A stretch of DNA of 64,000 nucleotides from Effrenium voratum (Eukaryota > Sar > Dinophyceae > Suessiales > Symbiodiniaceae). This document shows positions 34,980 through 43,624 of the stretch, piece after piece. The position numbers and the translations under genes were made by a program. The notes beneath the pieces were generated by a model. That model saw only the letters and a list, made by a program, of their open reading frames with translations. It was not told the DNA's origin and made no database searches. The stretch spans positions 21,001-85,000 of the forward strand of contig CAUJNA010003288.1 of assembly GCA_963377175.1 (NCBI GenBank), given 5' to 3'. The first letter of the stretch is position 1, and each line of letters opens with the position of its first letter.

Positions 34980-37414
34980 ATGGCCACTGGCCACTCCTCC
35001 GAAGGAGTGTGCCAGTGCGACTTGTGCCTGACCCTTAGCAGGGTCAGGGACCTGTGCCGAGGGTCTAGCTCCTACTTTTTCTGGAGCCGGGCCCTCGAGC
35101 GTGTGAGGTTGCTGCAGGGGGAGATCCTGGACCTTCGGGATCGGGATCACTGGTTGACAAACCAGCCCCCTGCAGCAACCCCTCCTGGGACGGGAGGGGT
35201 AGGAGGTGCTCCTTCCGAGGGAGCATCTCCAGCGGGAGCTCGAGCTCCTGAGGGAGGATCGGGGGACCTGGCAGTCCCCCCGGCCTCCGACACAGGGTCA
35301 GCGGCAGAGGCTGCTGGGGCCAAAGAGGCCGGTGAGGAGAGAGTGAAGGAGAAGAAGAAAAAGAAGAAAGAGGAAAAGAAGGAGAAGGAGAGGAAAAGGA
35401 AGAGGTCTAGGTCATCGAGGGGGAAACGTGAGGATAGTCTGGAGGTCACCAGGAGTCCGGGAGGAAAGGAATTGAAAAGAGGAAGCGAAGAGTTTCCGTG
35501 GCACCAGGTCGGAGGGTCTGTGGGGGTCAAGGAACCCGCCGCGAGCGAGGAGGAAGAGGAGCGTCCAAGGGAAGCCAGGCATCGGACCCCCACCTCTCCG
35601 GTGTCATCAAGCAAGGAGGATCAAGCGAGGAGGCATAGGAGCACTTCGAGTGAAGGGCACATCAGGCGGCTTATTGCAAAGAGCAAGGAGGCCACTGAGG
35701 AACGGGCTGAAGGTGAAGAGAGGAGAGAAGAAGCATCAGACAGCAGGGAGAAGGAGGAGATCAAGAGGGACCTCAGCCGGTCCCCTTTGCGGAGGCTCCC
35801 GGGGGTACAGAGGTGAGGACAGGAGAGGTAAGAACAAAGGGCGTAAGAAAAGAGAGCAGCAGAGGAGGTTCAGAGAGCGCTTTGGTGGAGGAAAAGGAAA
35901 AGGTGGTGGAAAGCGCTGGGGAGGCCGAGGAGATTGATGCCTCCGAAGGTGGGCGGAAGACGAGGAGCTGCTAAGGCTAAAGCAGCTGCGAAGGGGAGAG
36001 CCAGAGCCCTTGCCCGGCTGCCGGTAGCTCCTCCTAGGGTCCGAAGGAGACCAGCTGGGGAGGAAGAGAGAGAGGACCCTGCCGTGTTGAGGAGGCCGGC
36101 TGGTAGAGAGGTGGCTCCAGTTGAAGAGAGGTTTGAGAGAGGGGAGAGTGTGAACGTTGTGGAGTTGCCAAGACATTTGATTAGGCCAGGCCAGAGCTTG
36201 ATCGTGGTTGAAGGCAACTACTGGGAAGCCCCCGTGACGCTATGTGGAACAGTGGAGAGAGTCGAAGAAGGACGGAGCAGGGGTCGTCGTGGAGGTTCGG
36301 CTGTTGGGCACGGAGAACAAGTGGTCGACAGGGAACCCAGCGAGCCGATGCAAGCTACACATGTGCGGGGACGGTTGCGTGGCAGGCCTATGCGAGGACG
36401 GGTTGGTCCACGTGAAGAAAGTCAGGCTTCGCCTCCCAGGCGCAGGGGAGGCGTGGCTGGACAATCTGGTGGGGCGTGTGCCGATTCAGGTGGACGACAT
36501 GGCGGCCTTGAGAGAGAGGGGCAACGAGCTGGACAAGGAGGATTTGAAGGCTGGAAGAAAGAGCACAAAGGTAAAGGAAAAGGAGACAGGAGGTATGGAG
36601 AAGAAGAGGGCGAGAAGCGAGTCAAGCTCTTCAACCAGCTCATCCAGCCGGAGGAGAAAGAAGAAGAAGAAAAAGAAAATCAAGGCGAAGAGAGGAGTAA
36701 AGGTCGAAGCAACAAAGGAGCTGAGCGCTGTGGTTGGAAACACCGGGATGGACCCGGACGTCAAGGTGAGGAGACAGGTGGTGAGGAAGGTAAAGAAAAG
36801 CCTGAGGCTGTTGCGGGAGAGGAGTCGACAGAGGAGGAGGACGCGGGGGTGTTCGAGGAGGCGCAGAGGATCAGGAGAGTTGGAGTAAGAGGCCCAGGAG
36901 TTTTGGCGGCGGCGTCCATCAACGAGATGAAGAAGTCGTTGGTCGCGGCTTCAGGGCAGCTGTGGGGCCAAAACAGAGATTTGGCGCCGGTGGGAGTGCA
37001 CTATTTCAGGACGGTGCTTCAGCTGAAATTCATGGCGCGATGGCCCGAGAAGCGTTCACCCTGGCCTATGGTGCGGACCTCCTGGCCCAAGGGAGGGTCG
37101 CCGAGGAGATCGACCTGTTGCTGCAGCGCCTGAAATCGTTGGAGCAGGTCTCTCAGGGGATGCCGTGGCAGACTGCTCAGAAGATGGAGCTGTGCCCCTT
37201 GGAGACAGCTCAGGTAGCAACCCGGGCGGAGGCTGCGATTGCGATAAAGGAAGCCCGCGGAGAAGGTGCCTGGCAGAACCCTGGAAAAGGTGCTCCTGGG
37301 AGGGAGCAGCAACCGAAGGGTGGTTGGCGAGAGCCAGGAAAAGGACGAGACGGCAAAGGCAAGAGCAAGAAAGGCAAGGAGGAGAAGGGATCAAAAGGTG
37401 CGGAGAAGAAGTAA
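34980..37414 (+). pseudogene. gag: Gag-like region with several frameshifts
   Basis: ATG 34980 starts MATGHSSEGVCQCDLCLTL and continues FWSRALERVRLLQGEILDLR, then a long Lys/Glu/Arg/Ser-rich, disordered region. The protein-like reading moves between frames near 35790, 35935, 36270, 36820 and 37030. Key pieces: YWEAPVTLCGTVERVEEG (36217-36270); VRLLGTENKWSTGNPAS and LHMCGDGCVAGLCEDG (36290-36410); PGVLAAASINEMKKSLVA and YFRTVLQLKF (36894-37030); AREAFTLAYGADLLAQGRV, then MPWQTAQKMELCPLE (37040-37210), and a Gly/Lys-rich tail to TAA 37414. It would bind element RNA and form the particle; no CCHC zinc knuckle is obvious. Five frame changes argue for decay, although assembly error is possible. 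Confidence 0.75.
35027..35048. other. Perfect 9-bp stem, 4-nt loop
   Basis: CCTGACCCT (35027-35035) pairs with AGGGTCAGG (35040-35048) around TAGC. It lies about 45 nt inside the Gag frame near the element's 5' end, where a packaging or priming structure would be plausible. Function is inference. Confidence 0.5.
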
Positions 37415-39564
37415 GGAAGGCAGGAGTCAGCCAAGAGGAGGAAGTGTCAGCCTGGAGAGCTCCTAAGAATGGGAGAGGTGAGGACCGGACTATGACAGAG
37501 GAGGATGAGACCTTGGACCACAGCGTCCCTCGGAAGATGACAGAGAATGGTGGAAGAATTGAGGTACTGCCGTGCATGATGGGAGCCAATAGCGCTCCTA
37601 GCCAGGGGATGGTGCCTCTGCCCTCGGGCCGACCCGAGGTAGAGGCGCAGAAGGGAGTAGGAGAGATGCTGGGGGGCCTTACTTTTGGCGAGGGAGCAGT
37701 TCATTTGGGAGCATCGCTGTTTCAATATTTATCTTCAAGCTGCATGACCAAGTCCATTGGCAACATCTTTCCCTTGCCATCAGCCTTTTGCTCCCTCAAG
37801 AAACTATTCCCGAACAAGAAGGACGAGGAGTTGAGGATTCTTCAGAACATGGTTTGGTCATTGAATCATCTTAATGGCTCCCCAGTGTCTATGTTTGGAG
37901 ATGGGACCCCCTGCCAACAGCGGCTTTTGGGGGGTCTCATGGATGAAGCGTGCGCCGGTCGGTGGCTGGAAAAGGCGGAGTTCCTGGACTGGGGTGAGTT
38001 CTTCAGAGTCAAAGGGGTTGATTATCAAGGAGAAGAGGTCAAAGTTGCACGTGCGGTTTTTTGGGAGATGTTATCCCCTGCGTTGCCCTCGGAAGTTGGG
38101 ACGGTCGCCCTTTCTGACGTTTGTGATGCAGGGTGCAAACATTATGTTGAGAACTTCGAGAACTATCTTATCCCGGTTGAGGACCAGGTGTTCACGAAAG
38201 GGCCCAAGGTCATGGTTCCTCCCGGGGATTGGGAGGAGCTCGCAACAAACCTGGTTCAACAAGGCATTTGCAAAGTTATTGAGGAGTCAGAGGTTTATCA
38301 CGTTCAGGACAAGCCCTTGTTGAATGGTCTCTTCGGGGTTTCGAAGGGCGACTGGTCAGGCGAGATTGAGGTCCACCGGCTCATCATGAACTTGATACCC
38401 TTGAATCGTATTTGTCGGGGTATTGAGGGCGACATTGCTACTCTTCCTTCGTGGAGTTCCATGGGACCACTGTCGCTGGATATCGATGAGGACCTTCTCA
38501 TTTCAAGCGAGGACGTGAGATGTTTCTTTTATATTTTTAAAGTACCCGTTTCTTGGCATAGGTTCATGGCTTTCAACCGCCCTTTGCCTAAAAGCCTCTG
38601 TGAAGGGAAATCTGGTACATGTTACCTGGCGGCGACTGTTCTTCCGATGGGTTTCAAGAATTCTGTGAGCATTGCCCAACATGTACATCGGTATGTTTTG
38701 CGGCAGGGCTTGATGAACTCAGGTCGCCTAAATGGAGGGGATCAGGAGTTGAGGCGTGACAAGCCTTTCCCTTCTTCTAGCAACATGTTCCGTATTTATT
38801 TGGACAATTTTGACGAGCTCACAAAGGTGAACACGGACCTAGCCGCCACGTTGAAGGGAGAGTTGACTCCTACTGTGTTGGCCCTTCAGGAGGCGTATGC
38901 AAGATGGAACATCCCAAGGCACCCCAAGAAAGCTGTGGCCCTCCAATCTCAGGCAGAAGTACAGGGAGCTGTGGTTGACGGGGTGCGTGGCGTTGCCTAT
39001 CCCAAGGTGGACAAGATCCTGAAGTATGTGGTTTTGGGGCTGAAATTAGCCAGTTCTACCTTTAGCACGCAACGACAAGCTCAGATTGTGGGAGGGGGTT
39101 TCGTTTATATGACTATGTTCCGTAGGCCCCTCCTTTCGGCGCTGAACCACATATGGTCTTATATCAAGAGCTTCGAAGGTCTGAAAGAAGGATCCGTCCT
39201 ACGTACTCCTGAGTTGGTCAAGATGGAGATCTTGAGGTTTGTGGGTTTGGTTCCCCTTGCACATTTTGATTTCCGTACAGAGATCCAGGGGATGGTTACA
39301 GCAAGTGACGCTTCGTCGACGGGGGGAGGCGTAACCCGGAGCAAGGGCCTGAGCCCGTGGGGAGTTATAGCCTCCCAAAGGCCACAGCGAGGTGACCTTC
39401 CTGAACCCTTTGATTTTTGCGGGGTGGTGACCATTGGGCTCTTCGATGGCATTGGTGCACTTCGAGTTGCGGCGGAGGCCTCGCGGCTGCCATTGCTGGG
39501 TCACATTGCTGTCGAGAAGAACGCAGAGGCCAGGAGGGTTACAGATTTTTGCAGGCAAGTTTGA
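37165..39564 (+). CDS. pol: Pol part 1: reverse transcriptase, RNase H start, methyltransferase start
   Basis: This 799-codon frame overlaps the end of Gag; real Pol content starts near 37420. Fingers/palm signatures: EVHRLIMNLIPLNRIC (38368-38415), SSEDVRCFFYIFKVPVSWH (motif A, 38503-38559), LAATVLPMGFKNSVSIAQ (motif B, 38629-38682) and FRIYLDNFDEL (motif C, 38788-38820). Motif C reads YLDN where most reverse transcriptases have YxDD. After the RT comes FRQ-type connector sequence, then TASDASSTGGG (39298-39330), the first catalytic Asp motif of RNase H. From 39433 IGLFDGIGALRVAAEA is methyltransferase motif I (SAM binding), followed by IAVEKNAEARRV (motif II). The frame stops at TGA 39562-39564, and the methyltransferase continues in the next frame. 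It would act in the element's particle on RNA templates. Confidence 0.88.
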   Translation: MADCSEDGAVPLGDSSGSNPGGGCDCDKGSPRRRCLAEPWKRCSWEGAATEGWLARARKRTRRQRQEQERQGGEGIKRCGEEVRKAGVSQEEEVSAWRAPKNGRGEDRTMTEEDETLDHSVPRKMTENGGRIEVLPCMMGANSAPSQGMVPLPSGRPEVEAQKGVGEMLGGLTFGEGAVHLGASLFQYLSSSCMTKSIGNIFPLPSAFCSLKKLFPNKKDEELRILQNMVWSLNHLNGSPVSMFGDGTPCQQRLLGGLMDEACAGRWLEKAEFLDWGEFFRVKGVDYQGEEVKVARAVFWEMLSPALPSEVGTVALSDVCDAGCKHYVENFENYLIPVEDQVFTKGPKVMVPPGDWEELATNLVQQGICKVIEESEVYHVQDKPLLNGLFGVSKGDWSGEIEVHRLIMNLIPLNRICRGIEGDIATLPSWSSMGPLSLDIDEDLLISSEDVRCFFYIFKVPVSWHRFMAFNRPLPKSLCEGKSGTCYLAATVLPMGFKNSVSIAQHVHRYVLRQGLMNSGRLNGGDQELRRDKPFPSSSNMFRIYLDNFDELTKVNTDLAATLKGELTPTVLALQEAYARWNIPRHPKKAVALQSQAEVQGAVVDGVRGVAYPKVDKILKYVVLGLKLASSTFSTQRQAQIVGGGFVYMTMFRRPLLSALNHIWSYIKSFEGLKEGSVLRTPELVKMEILRFVGLVPLAHFDFRTEIQGMVTASDASSTGGGVTRSKGLSPWGVIASQRPQRGDLPEPFDFCGVVTIGLFDGIGALRVAAEASRLPLLGHIAVEKNAEARRVTDFCRQV

Positions 39565-40919
39565 TCGTCGTGGGAGCTGGGCCACCGTGCCAAGGTGCCA
39601 GTGGACTCAACGCTGACCGTAAAGGGGCCCTTAAAGACGAAAGGTCGTGCTTGTTCGCCCATGTTCCTAGGATACTGGCACTGGTTAAACAGGCTTTTCC
39701 CTGGTGTCAAGTTGGTCTTCTTATGGAGTCAGTTGCCTCAATGGACGACACGGACCGTCTCCTTATGTCAGCATCTGTGGAGCTATCACCCGTTCGAATT
39801 GATGCAGCAGGAGTTTCAGTCGCACATCGACCTCGACTTTACTGGTTTGATTGGGAGGTCCCTGACATGCCAAACGTTCATAAGAAAGACGGAGCCGTGG
39901 TTGACATCGAGCTTGACGCCTCTATTGACCCCAGTACTTATTTGGAACCTGGATGGTCCATGAGGGGAACTGAGAAACTACCGACCTTTACCACATCTCG
40001 ACCTCGAAATTTCCCGGGGCATAGGCCGGCGGGACTCAACAAGTGTTCCCCTGAAAACCGTCAGGGATGGGAAGACGATTCTTTTCGTTTCCCCCCTTAC
40101 CAGTACAGGACTTGTTACTGTCTTTTCAACAAGGCTGGTGAGGTTCGTTTGCCCAATGTGCGAGAGCGAGAGGCAATGATGGGGTTTCCCATCAACTACA
40201 CTGAGAACTGCCTCCCGAAAAGTGGTTCAACTCCCACACAAAAGACTGATACGCGGCTCACGCTTATTGGCAATTCGTGGAACGTGACAGTCATCACTTT
40301 TCTTTTGAGCTGCTTGGGATCAGTATTGGGTCTATGCCCGCAATTGACCCCTTCAGACGCAGTGGAGGCTACAAAGCCTGGCACAGGACGCAACTTTATG
40401 GATTTTTTGCAGCGACCCCCCCTATCGTTTTCCCGAAAAAGAGGGTCGAAGGAGGAGGAGCTCACTCTCGCCAAGAAATTCCTCAACCATGTCAGTTTGA
40501 AGGGAGAGGATATTTTAGTTCACTCGTCCGCTGAGGAACAGTTGAAGTTTCATAGGTTGCGGGCTCGCATCCCTTCGCAGTGTTGGAGGTGGGTGACTGT
40601 TGCTGGCTGGGGTTGGAAAGGAGACCCCGAGCACATTAATTGCCTGGAACTCCGGGCCATTTTAACCAGTGTCAGGTGGTGGATTGAAAAACGCAAAGTG
40701 GCTCGTGCCAAATTTATTCACTTGACGGACAATTTAGTATGCATGCATTCCCTTGCCCGAGGGCGTACCAGCAGTCGCAAACTTCGCAGAACTTTGACCC
40801 GCATCAATTGTCTTCTTTTGGCCTCCCGTTGCTTTCCGGTGTGGGCGTATGTCCACACGTCTCAGAATCCAGCCGACCGACCGAGTCGGCGTAGTGTCCG
40901 GAAGAAATGGGTAAAATGA
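39417..40919 (+). CDS. Pol part 2: cytosine-5 DNA methyltransferase and RNase H C-terminal part
   Basis: Real content starts near 39555, after an indel relative to part 1. Methyltransferase motifs: VVGAGPPCQGASGLN (motif IV; catalytic Cys codon 39588-39590), GLLMESVASM (motif VI, ESV in place of ENV), RIDAAGVSVAHRPRLYW (motif VIII), LPNVREREAMMGFP (motif IX) and LTLIGNSWNVTVITFL (motif X). The spacing and the 'AHRPRLYW' and 'GNSW' forms resemble DNMT3-type enzymes more than bacterial ones. After a ~70-residue linker RNase H resumes: PEHINCLELRAILTSVRWW (Glu motif), IHLTDNLVCMHSLARGRTSS (Asp motif) and YVHTSQNPADRPSRR. The product would transfer methyl groups to cytosine in DNA, plausibly the element's own cDNA. 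The stop overlaps the recombinase start. Confidence 0.88.
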   Translation: MRGGDHWALRWHWCTSSCGGGLAAAIAGSHCCREERRGQEGYRFLQASLIVVGAGPPCQGASGLNADRKGALKDERSCLFAHVPRILALVKQAFPWCQVGLLMESVASMDDTDRLLMSASVELSPVRIDAAGVSVAHRPRLYWFDWEVPDMPNVHKKDGAVVDIELDASIDPSTYLEPGWSMRGTEKLPTFTTSRPRNFPGHRPAGLNKCSPENRQGWEDDSFRFPPYQYRTCYCLFNKAGEVRLPNVREREAMMGFPINYTENCLPKSGSTPTQKTDTRLTLIGNSWNVTVITFLLSCLGSVLGLCPQLTPSDAVEATKPGTGRNFMDFLQRPPLSFSRKRGSKEEELTLAKKFLNHVSLKGEDILVHSSAEEQLKFHRLRARIPSQCWRWVTVAGWGWKGDPEHINCLELRAILTSVRWWIEKRKVARAKFIHLTDNLVCMHSLARGRTSSRKLRRTLTRINCLLLASRCFPVWAYVHTSQNPADRPSRRSVRKKWVK

Positions 40920-41938
40920 GCCCTAAATGCGTTGAAGGGAGAGCCAAAGAAGACAGGGTCAAAATTCGCAAGCGACTTGGAAGTTTAAAACAAATCACAG
41001 TTCAGCCAGCTACTCGTGTCCGGTATGACCGAGCTTTGAAAGGATTCTTTTCCTTCCTCAAATTTAATGGGAAGGTTCTTCCGACTGATCAATCCTTCTT
41101 GGATGAGTTGGTCGGCGAATATTTGGAGCTTTACTGGGCAAATGGTGAAGGCAGGGCCCTGGGGTCTGATACTTTAGCCGCCATGCAAGATGCGCAACCC
41201 CAGGTACGAGGCAAGCTCCAGCAAAGCTGGAGACTTATGAAGACTTGGGTTTCTAATGAAATGCCAAATCGTGCGCCTCCAATTTCCGAAGATATCCTTC
41301 ACGCGCTAGTTGGTCTGGCGCTTTTCCGGAAGGATCCGCTTTTTGCCCTTTCACTCCTTGTCGGCTTCTATTCCATGTTGAGGACTGGCAAAATTTTGGG
41401 TATTATGAAATCCCATGTTTCTCCGGGAGTTGGATTTACTCCCGCAGTCATTTCACTTGGTCTTACCAAGGCTGGTAAGCGGCAGGGTGCCGCCGAACGC
41501 GTCACCGTGTCAGTCGCTGATGTCGTTCGTCGACTCTCACAGTGGAAGGAGTCTGCGGTGACTCCCGTCAACTTGTGTCCCGCGCCCCATAAGTGGCGTC
41601 AGAAGTTCGCGCAATATCTCAAGGATCTGCACTTGGACGCTTTTGAATTTCGTCCATACAGTTTAAGGCGCGGTGGGGCAACCTTTTGGTTTCGTAAACA
41701 TGGGTCTTTGGATAAGATTCTTGTCCAGGGACGTTGGCAGGCGCAGAAGACCGCCCGTATTTACCTTAATGAGGGGTTAGCCATTCAGGCTGAAATGAAA
41801 ACACCCAACCAGCCGGATGTGGGGGGGTTCAACAACCAGTATCTGGCCGCGGTCAAAGCATCGTTGCCGAAATTTGAGCATGCCAAAGGCAGGACTGGGG
41901 GACGTGGAAAGAAGGTCAAAAGTGAGGTCGAGGGGTAA
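40907..41938 (+). CDS. Tyrosine recombinase of the retrotransposon
   Basis: 343 codons, intact. ATG 40907 lies 13 nt before the end of the upstream frame, in an overlapping AAATGA-type junction that would suit coupled translation. The N-terminal half (about residues 25-135) is a helical core-binding domain (TRVRYDRALKGFFSFLKF). The catalytic half has FYSMLRTGKILGI (first Arg), FRPYSLRRGGATFWF (second Arg in the HxxR box, with Tyr or Ser where His is usual), LVQGRWQAQKTARIYLNEG (Trp in the H/W box, nucleophile Tyr codon 41762-41764). It would integrate circular cDNA by site-specific strand exchange. Being frameshift-free while Gag and the methyltransferase are broken is notable. Confidence 0.9.
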   Translation: MGKMSPKCVEGRAKEDRVKIRKRLGSLKQITVQPATRVRYDRALKGFFSFLKFNGKVLPTDQSFLDELVGEYLELYWANGEGRALGSDTLAAMQDAQPQVRGKLQQSWRLMKTWVSNEMPNRAPPISEDILHALVGLALFRKDPLFALSLLVGFYSMLRTGKILGIMKSHVSPGVGFTPAVISLGLTKAGKRQGAAERVTVSVADVVRRLSQWKESAVTPVNLCPAPHKWRQKFAQYLKDLHLDAFEFRPYSLRRGGATFWFRKHGSLDKILVQGRWQAQKTARIYLNEGLAIQAEMKTPNQPDVGGFNNQYLAAVKASLPKFEHAKGRTGGRGKKVKSEVEG

Positions 41939-42109
41939 TCCGACCCTTTTCAAAACCGCCCTGAGGGAAGACGGCGGTTGGAGTTTTAAGGAGTCGAGGG
42001 GTAATCCGACTCGAAAGACTCAACCCCCTTCTAGTTTCTGGGCTTGGCCAGACAAAGTGGGGTGGTCTTTAATCAAGGCTGGGGCTGGGGCTTACCTGGG
42101 CTTGGCCAG
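41927..42109. repeat. Split direct repeats and hairpin at the element's 3' end
   Basis: GTCGAGGGGTAATCCGAC occurs at 41927-41944 (overlapping the recombinase stop) and again at 41993-42010. Between them AACCGCC (41954-41960) can pair with GGCGGTT (41983-41989). A second direct repeat, CTGGGCTTGGCCAG, occurs at 42038-42051 and 42096-42109. Repeated blocks of this kind are typical of the ends of tyrosine-recombinase retrotransposons, where they are used to form and integrate circles. Confidence 0.75.
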
Positions 42110-42110
42110 G

Positions 42111-42126
42111 AAGACCCCGGGGTCTT
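42111..42126. other. 16-bp perfect palindrome
   Basis: AAGACCCCGGGGTCTT is its own reverse complement. It follows the second CTGGGCTTGGCCAG copy and may mark the element end or a recombinase site. Confidence 0.55.
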
Positions 42127-42233
42127 GAACAACCTACTGGGAAGAGGTGTTGGTATTTAATGCAGGTTTCAAGTTTCAATTTTTCAGACAAATCTGGTCT
42201 TGCAGCGCGGAAAAGAGCAAGCCAGAATGAATC

Positions 42234-43600
42234 TTTATATATATATATATATATGTAAACATGCAAGCCCCCTGCTCACAGCCCGCTGAGCCCTTTCTGC
42301 ATGGGACATGGCGCCCTGCGAGAAAGTCAAAACGTGTTGGACTTTTCGACTTTTCGACTTTCCGTTCTTTTTGAGAGCAGGACGCTGCGAGACTGCACAA
42401 TTTTTTTGTACAGTTCAAGCTTTCTGACGCATTGTTCGCATGGACTTACAAATTCCAAAACAAGAGCGGGACGCTGTGAGCGTGTGCTTTTTTCACGTTT
42501 TGAGTGGACATTTGAGTTGACCTATGCTTTAATGATTTGTGACAATTGATTTGTAAATCACTTCGATGGGAAAGACACTATGTGGTTAATTCCAATTTAA
42601 AATATAGCCAAGTTGAGTCTAAATCATGATATACCATAGACACTATGATTGGATTAATTACTTCTCAAATTCTGCTTAAACTCTAATTGAATTGTAAAGT
42701 TCTATTTGGAATGGAATTCTATCCAAATTTACATTCAAGATATCATTTCAAGCAGGATTCTGATCAAGCATTTTCTTTATCGAGTCCCATTTTAGTCCTA
42801 TTCAAGCTCAAATTGAATTCTAGAGAGCGGCTGTTAGTGGAGATGTGAATTGAGTACTAAAAATGCTACACAACAATGTGTTTCATGGTACTTCCTGACC
42901 ATGGTAGTGATGGGGCTAGCAAAAAATGAGCCCGATAATTCTACTTTCTATCTTTGTTATGTTCTACTCAATTTCTATCTGACATTAGATATAGTATGTT
43001 AATAAGGAACGCCTCTAATCAGGATTTCCATTTTAATTTTGGATCTTAAATAAGTTATATTGTTTTTCAATTTTACATGTTACATAGGGTTTCCTTTCCA
43101 ATAGACTTGTCTTTACAAACTAGTAAACATGATCACATTTTATTCAACAATTTCGGGACCGCTGGATTCTACCGTGTATATGTATCAAGTTCTAAAACAT
43201 AATCAAACTAAACATGAACAGAATTGAAGAAGGAACGACTACAAACAGAATTGTTTTTATTTACAGTTAAAACTTGAATAGTGATCATTCTATTTCAGTT
43301 TCAATATTTCACAAGCTTTCGTTTCCAATATAATGTGTTGTTACACATCAGGGCACATTCAAACGCAATTTATTCAGCAAGTTTGGGACCGCTGAGTTCT
43401 TTATGAATTCTGCTTAGTGCATTTGTCAAGTTCTTAGTTTCTAAGGAACGATTCCCATCGTAGAAACCGTCTCCAGCTTTCTGTACTGGGGCTTGGATGT
43501 GAACTAGGCAAGTCCACTTGAACACAAATGCTCTTGCAAACAGGCCGGAAACAGGACAATGCCAATAATGCAGAACAACTCGGAAAAGAGTCACGAACTT
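42234..43600. other. A+T-rich stretch without genes
   Basis: Composition changes sharply after the retrotransposon: a TA run at 42234-42255, then about 1 kb rich in A and T. Stop codons are dense in all frames and no exon-like segment is seen. The change in base use suggests sequence of different origin or a region under different mutation pressure. Confidence 0.6.
43080..43440. repeat. Two diverged ~230-bp direct repeats
   Basis: The order 'TTTCC(T/G)TTCCAATA ... TTATTCA(A/G)CAA(T/G)TT(C/T)GGGACCGCTG ... TCAAGTTCT' occurs at about 43090-43200 and again at about 43318-43435. The copies have diverged by substitutions and indels, consistent with an old tandem duplication. Confidence 0.6.
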
Positions 43601-43624
43601 GGAATCACGCCCCCCCTCCCCCCG

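Larger units (their letters stand above)
34920..42190 (+). mobile_element. Tyrosine-recombinase (DIRS-order) retrotransposon carrying a DNA methyltransferase
   Basis: A ~7.2-kb element with the order Gag-like region, reverse transcriptase, RNase H (split), cytosine-5 DNA methyltransferase, and tyrosine recombinase. All parts are on the + strand. No LTRs, integrase or target-site duplication are visible, as expected when a tyrosine recombinase integrates a circle. The 3' end has split direct repeats, a hairpin and a palindrome (41927-42126). The 5' limit is not clear: the first Gag codons lie at 34980 and no copy of the 3' repeats is seen upstream, so the 5' end may be truncated. Frameshifts in Gag and in the methyltransferase suggest a dead or decaying copy. 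Retrotransposons with embedded methyltransferases are known from dinoflagellates. Confidence 0.93.

Noticed and set aside
35147..37589. Minus-strand frames opposite Gag and Pol (Ser/Pro/Leu-rich)
   Set aside because: Shadows of the purine-rich Gag coding strand; no motifs or start context.
42111..42126. Palindrome as a bacterial-type terminator
   Set aside because: No T tract follows and the context is a eukaryotic retroelement.
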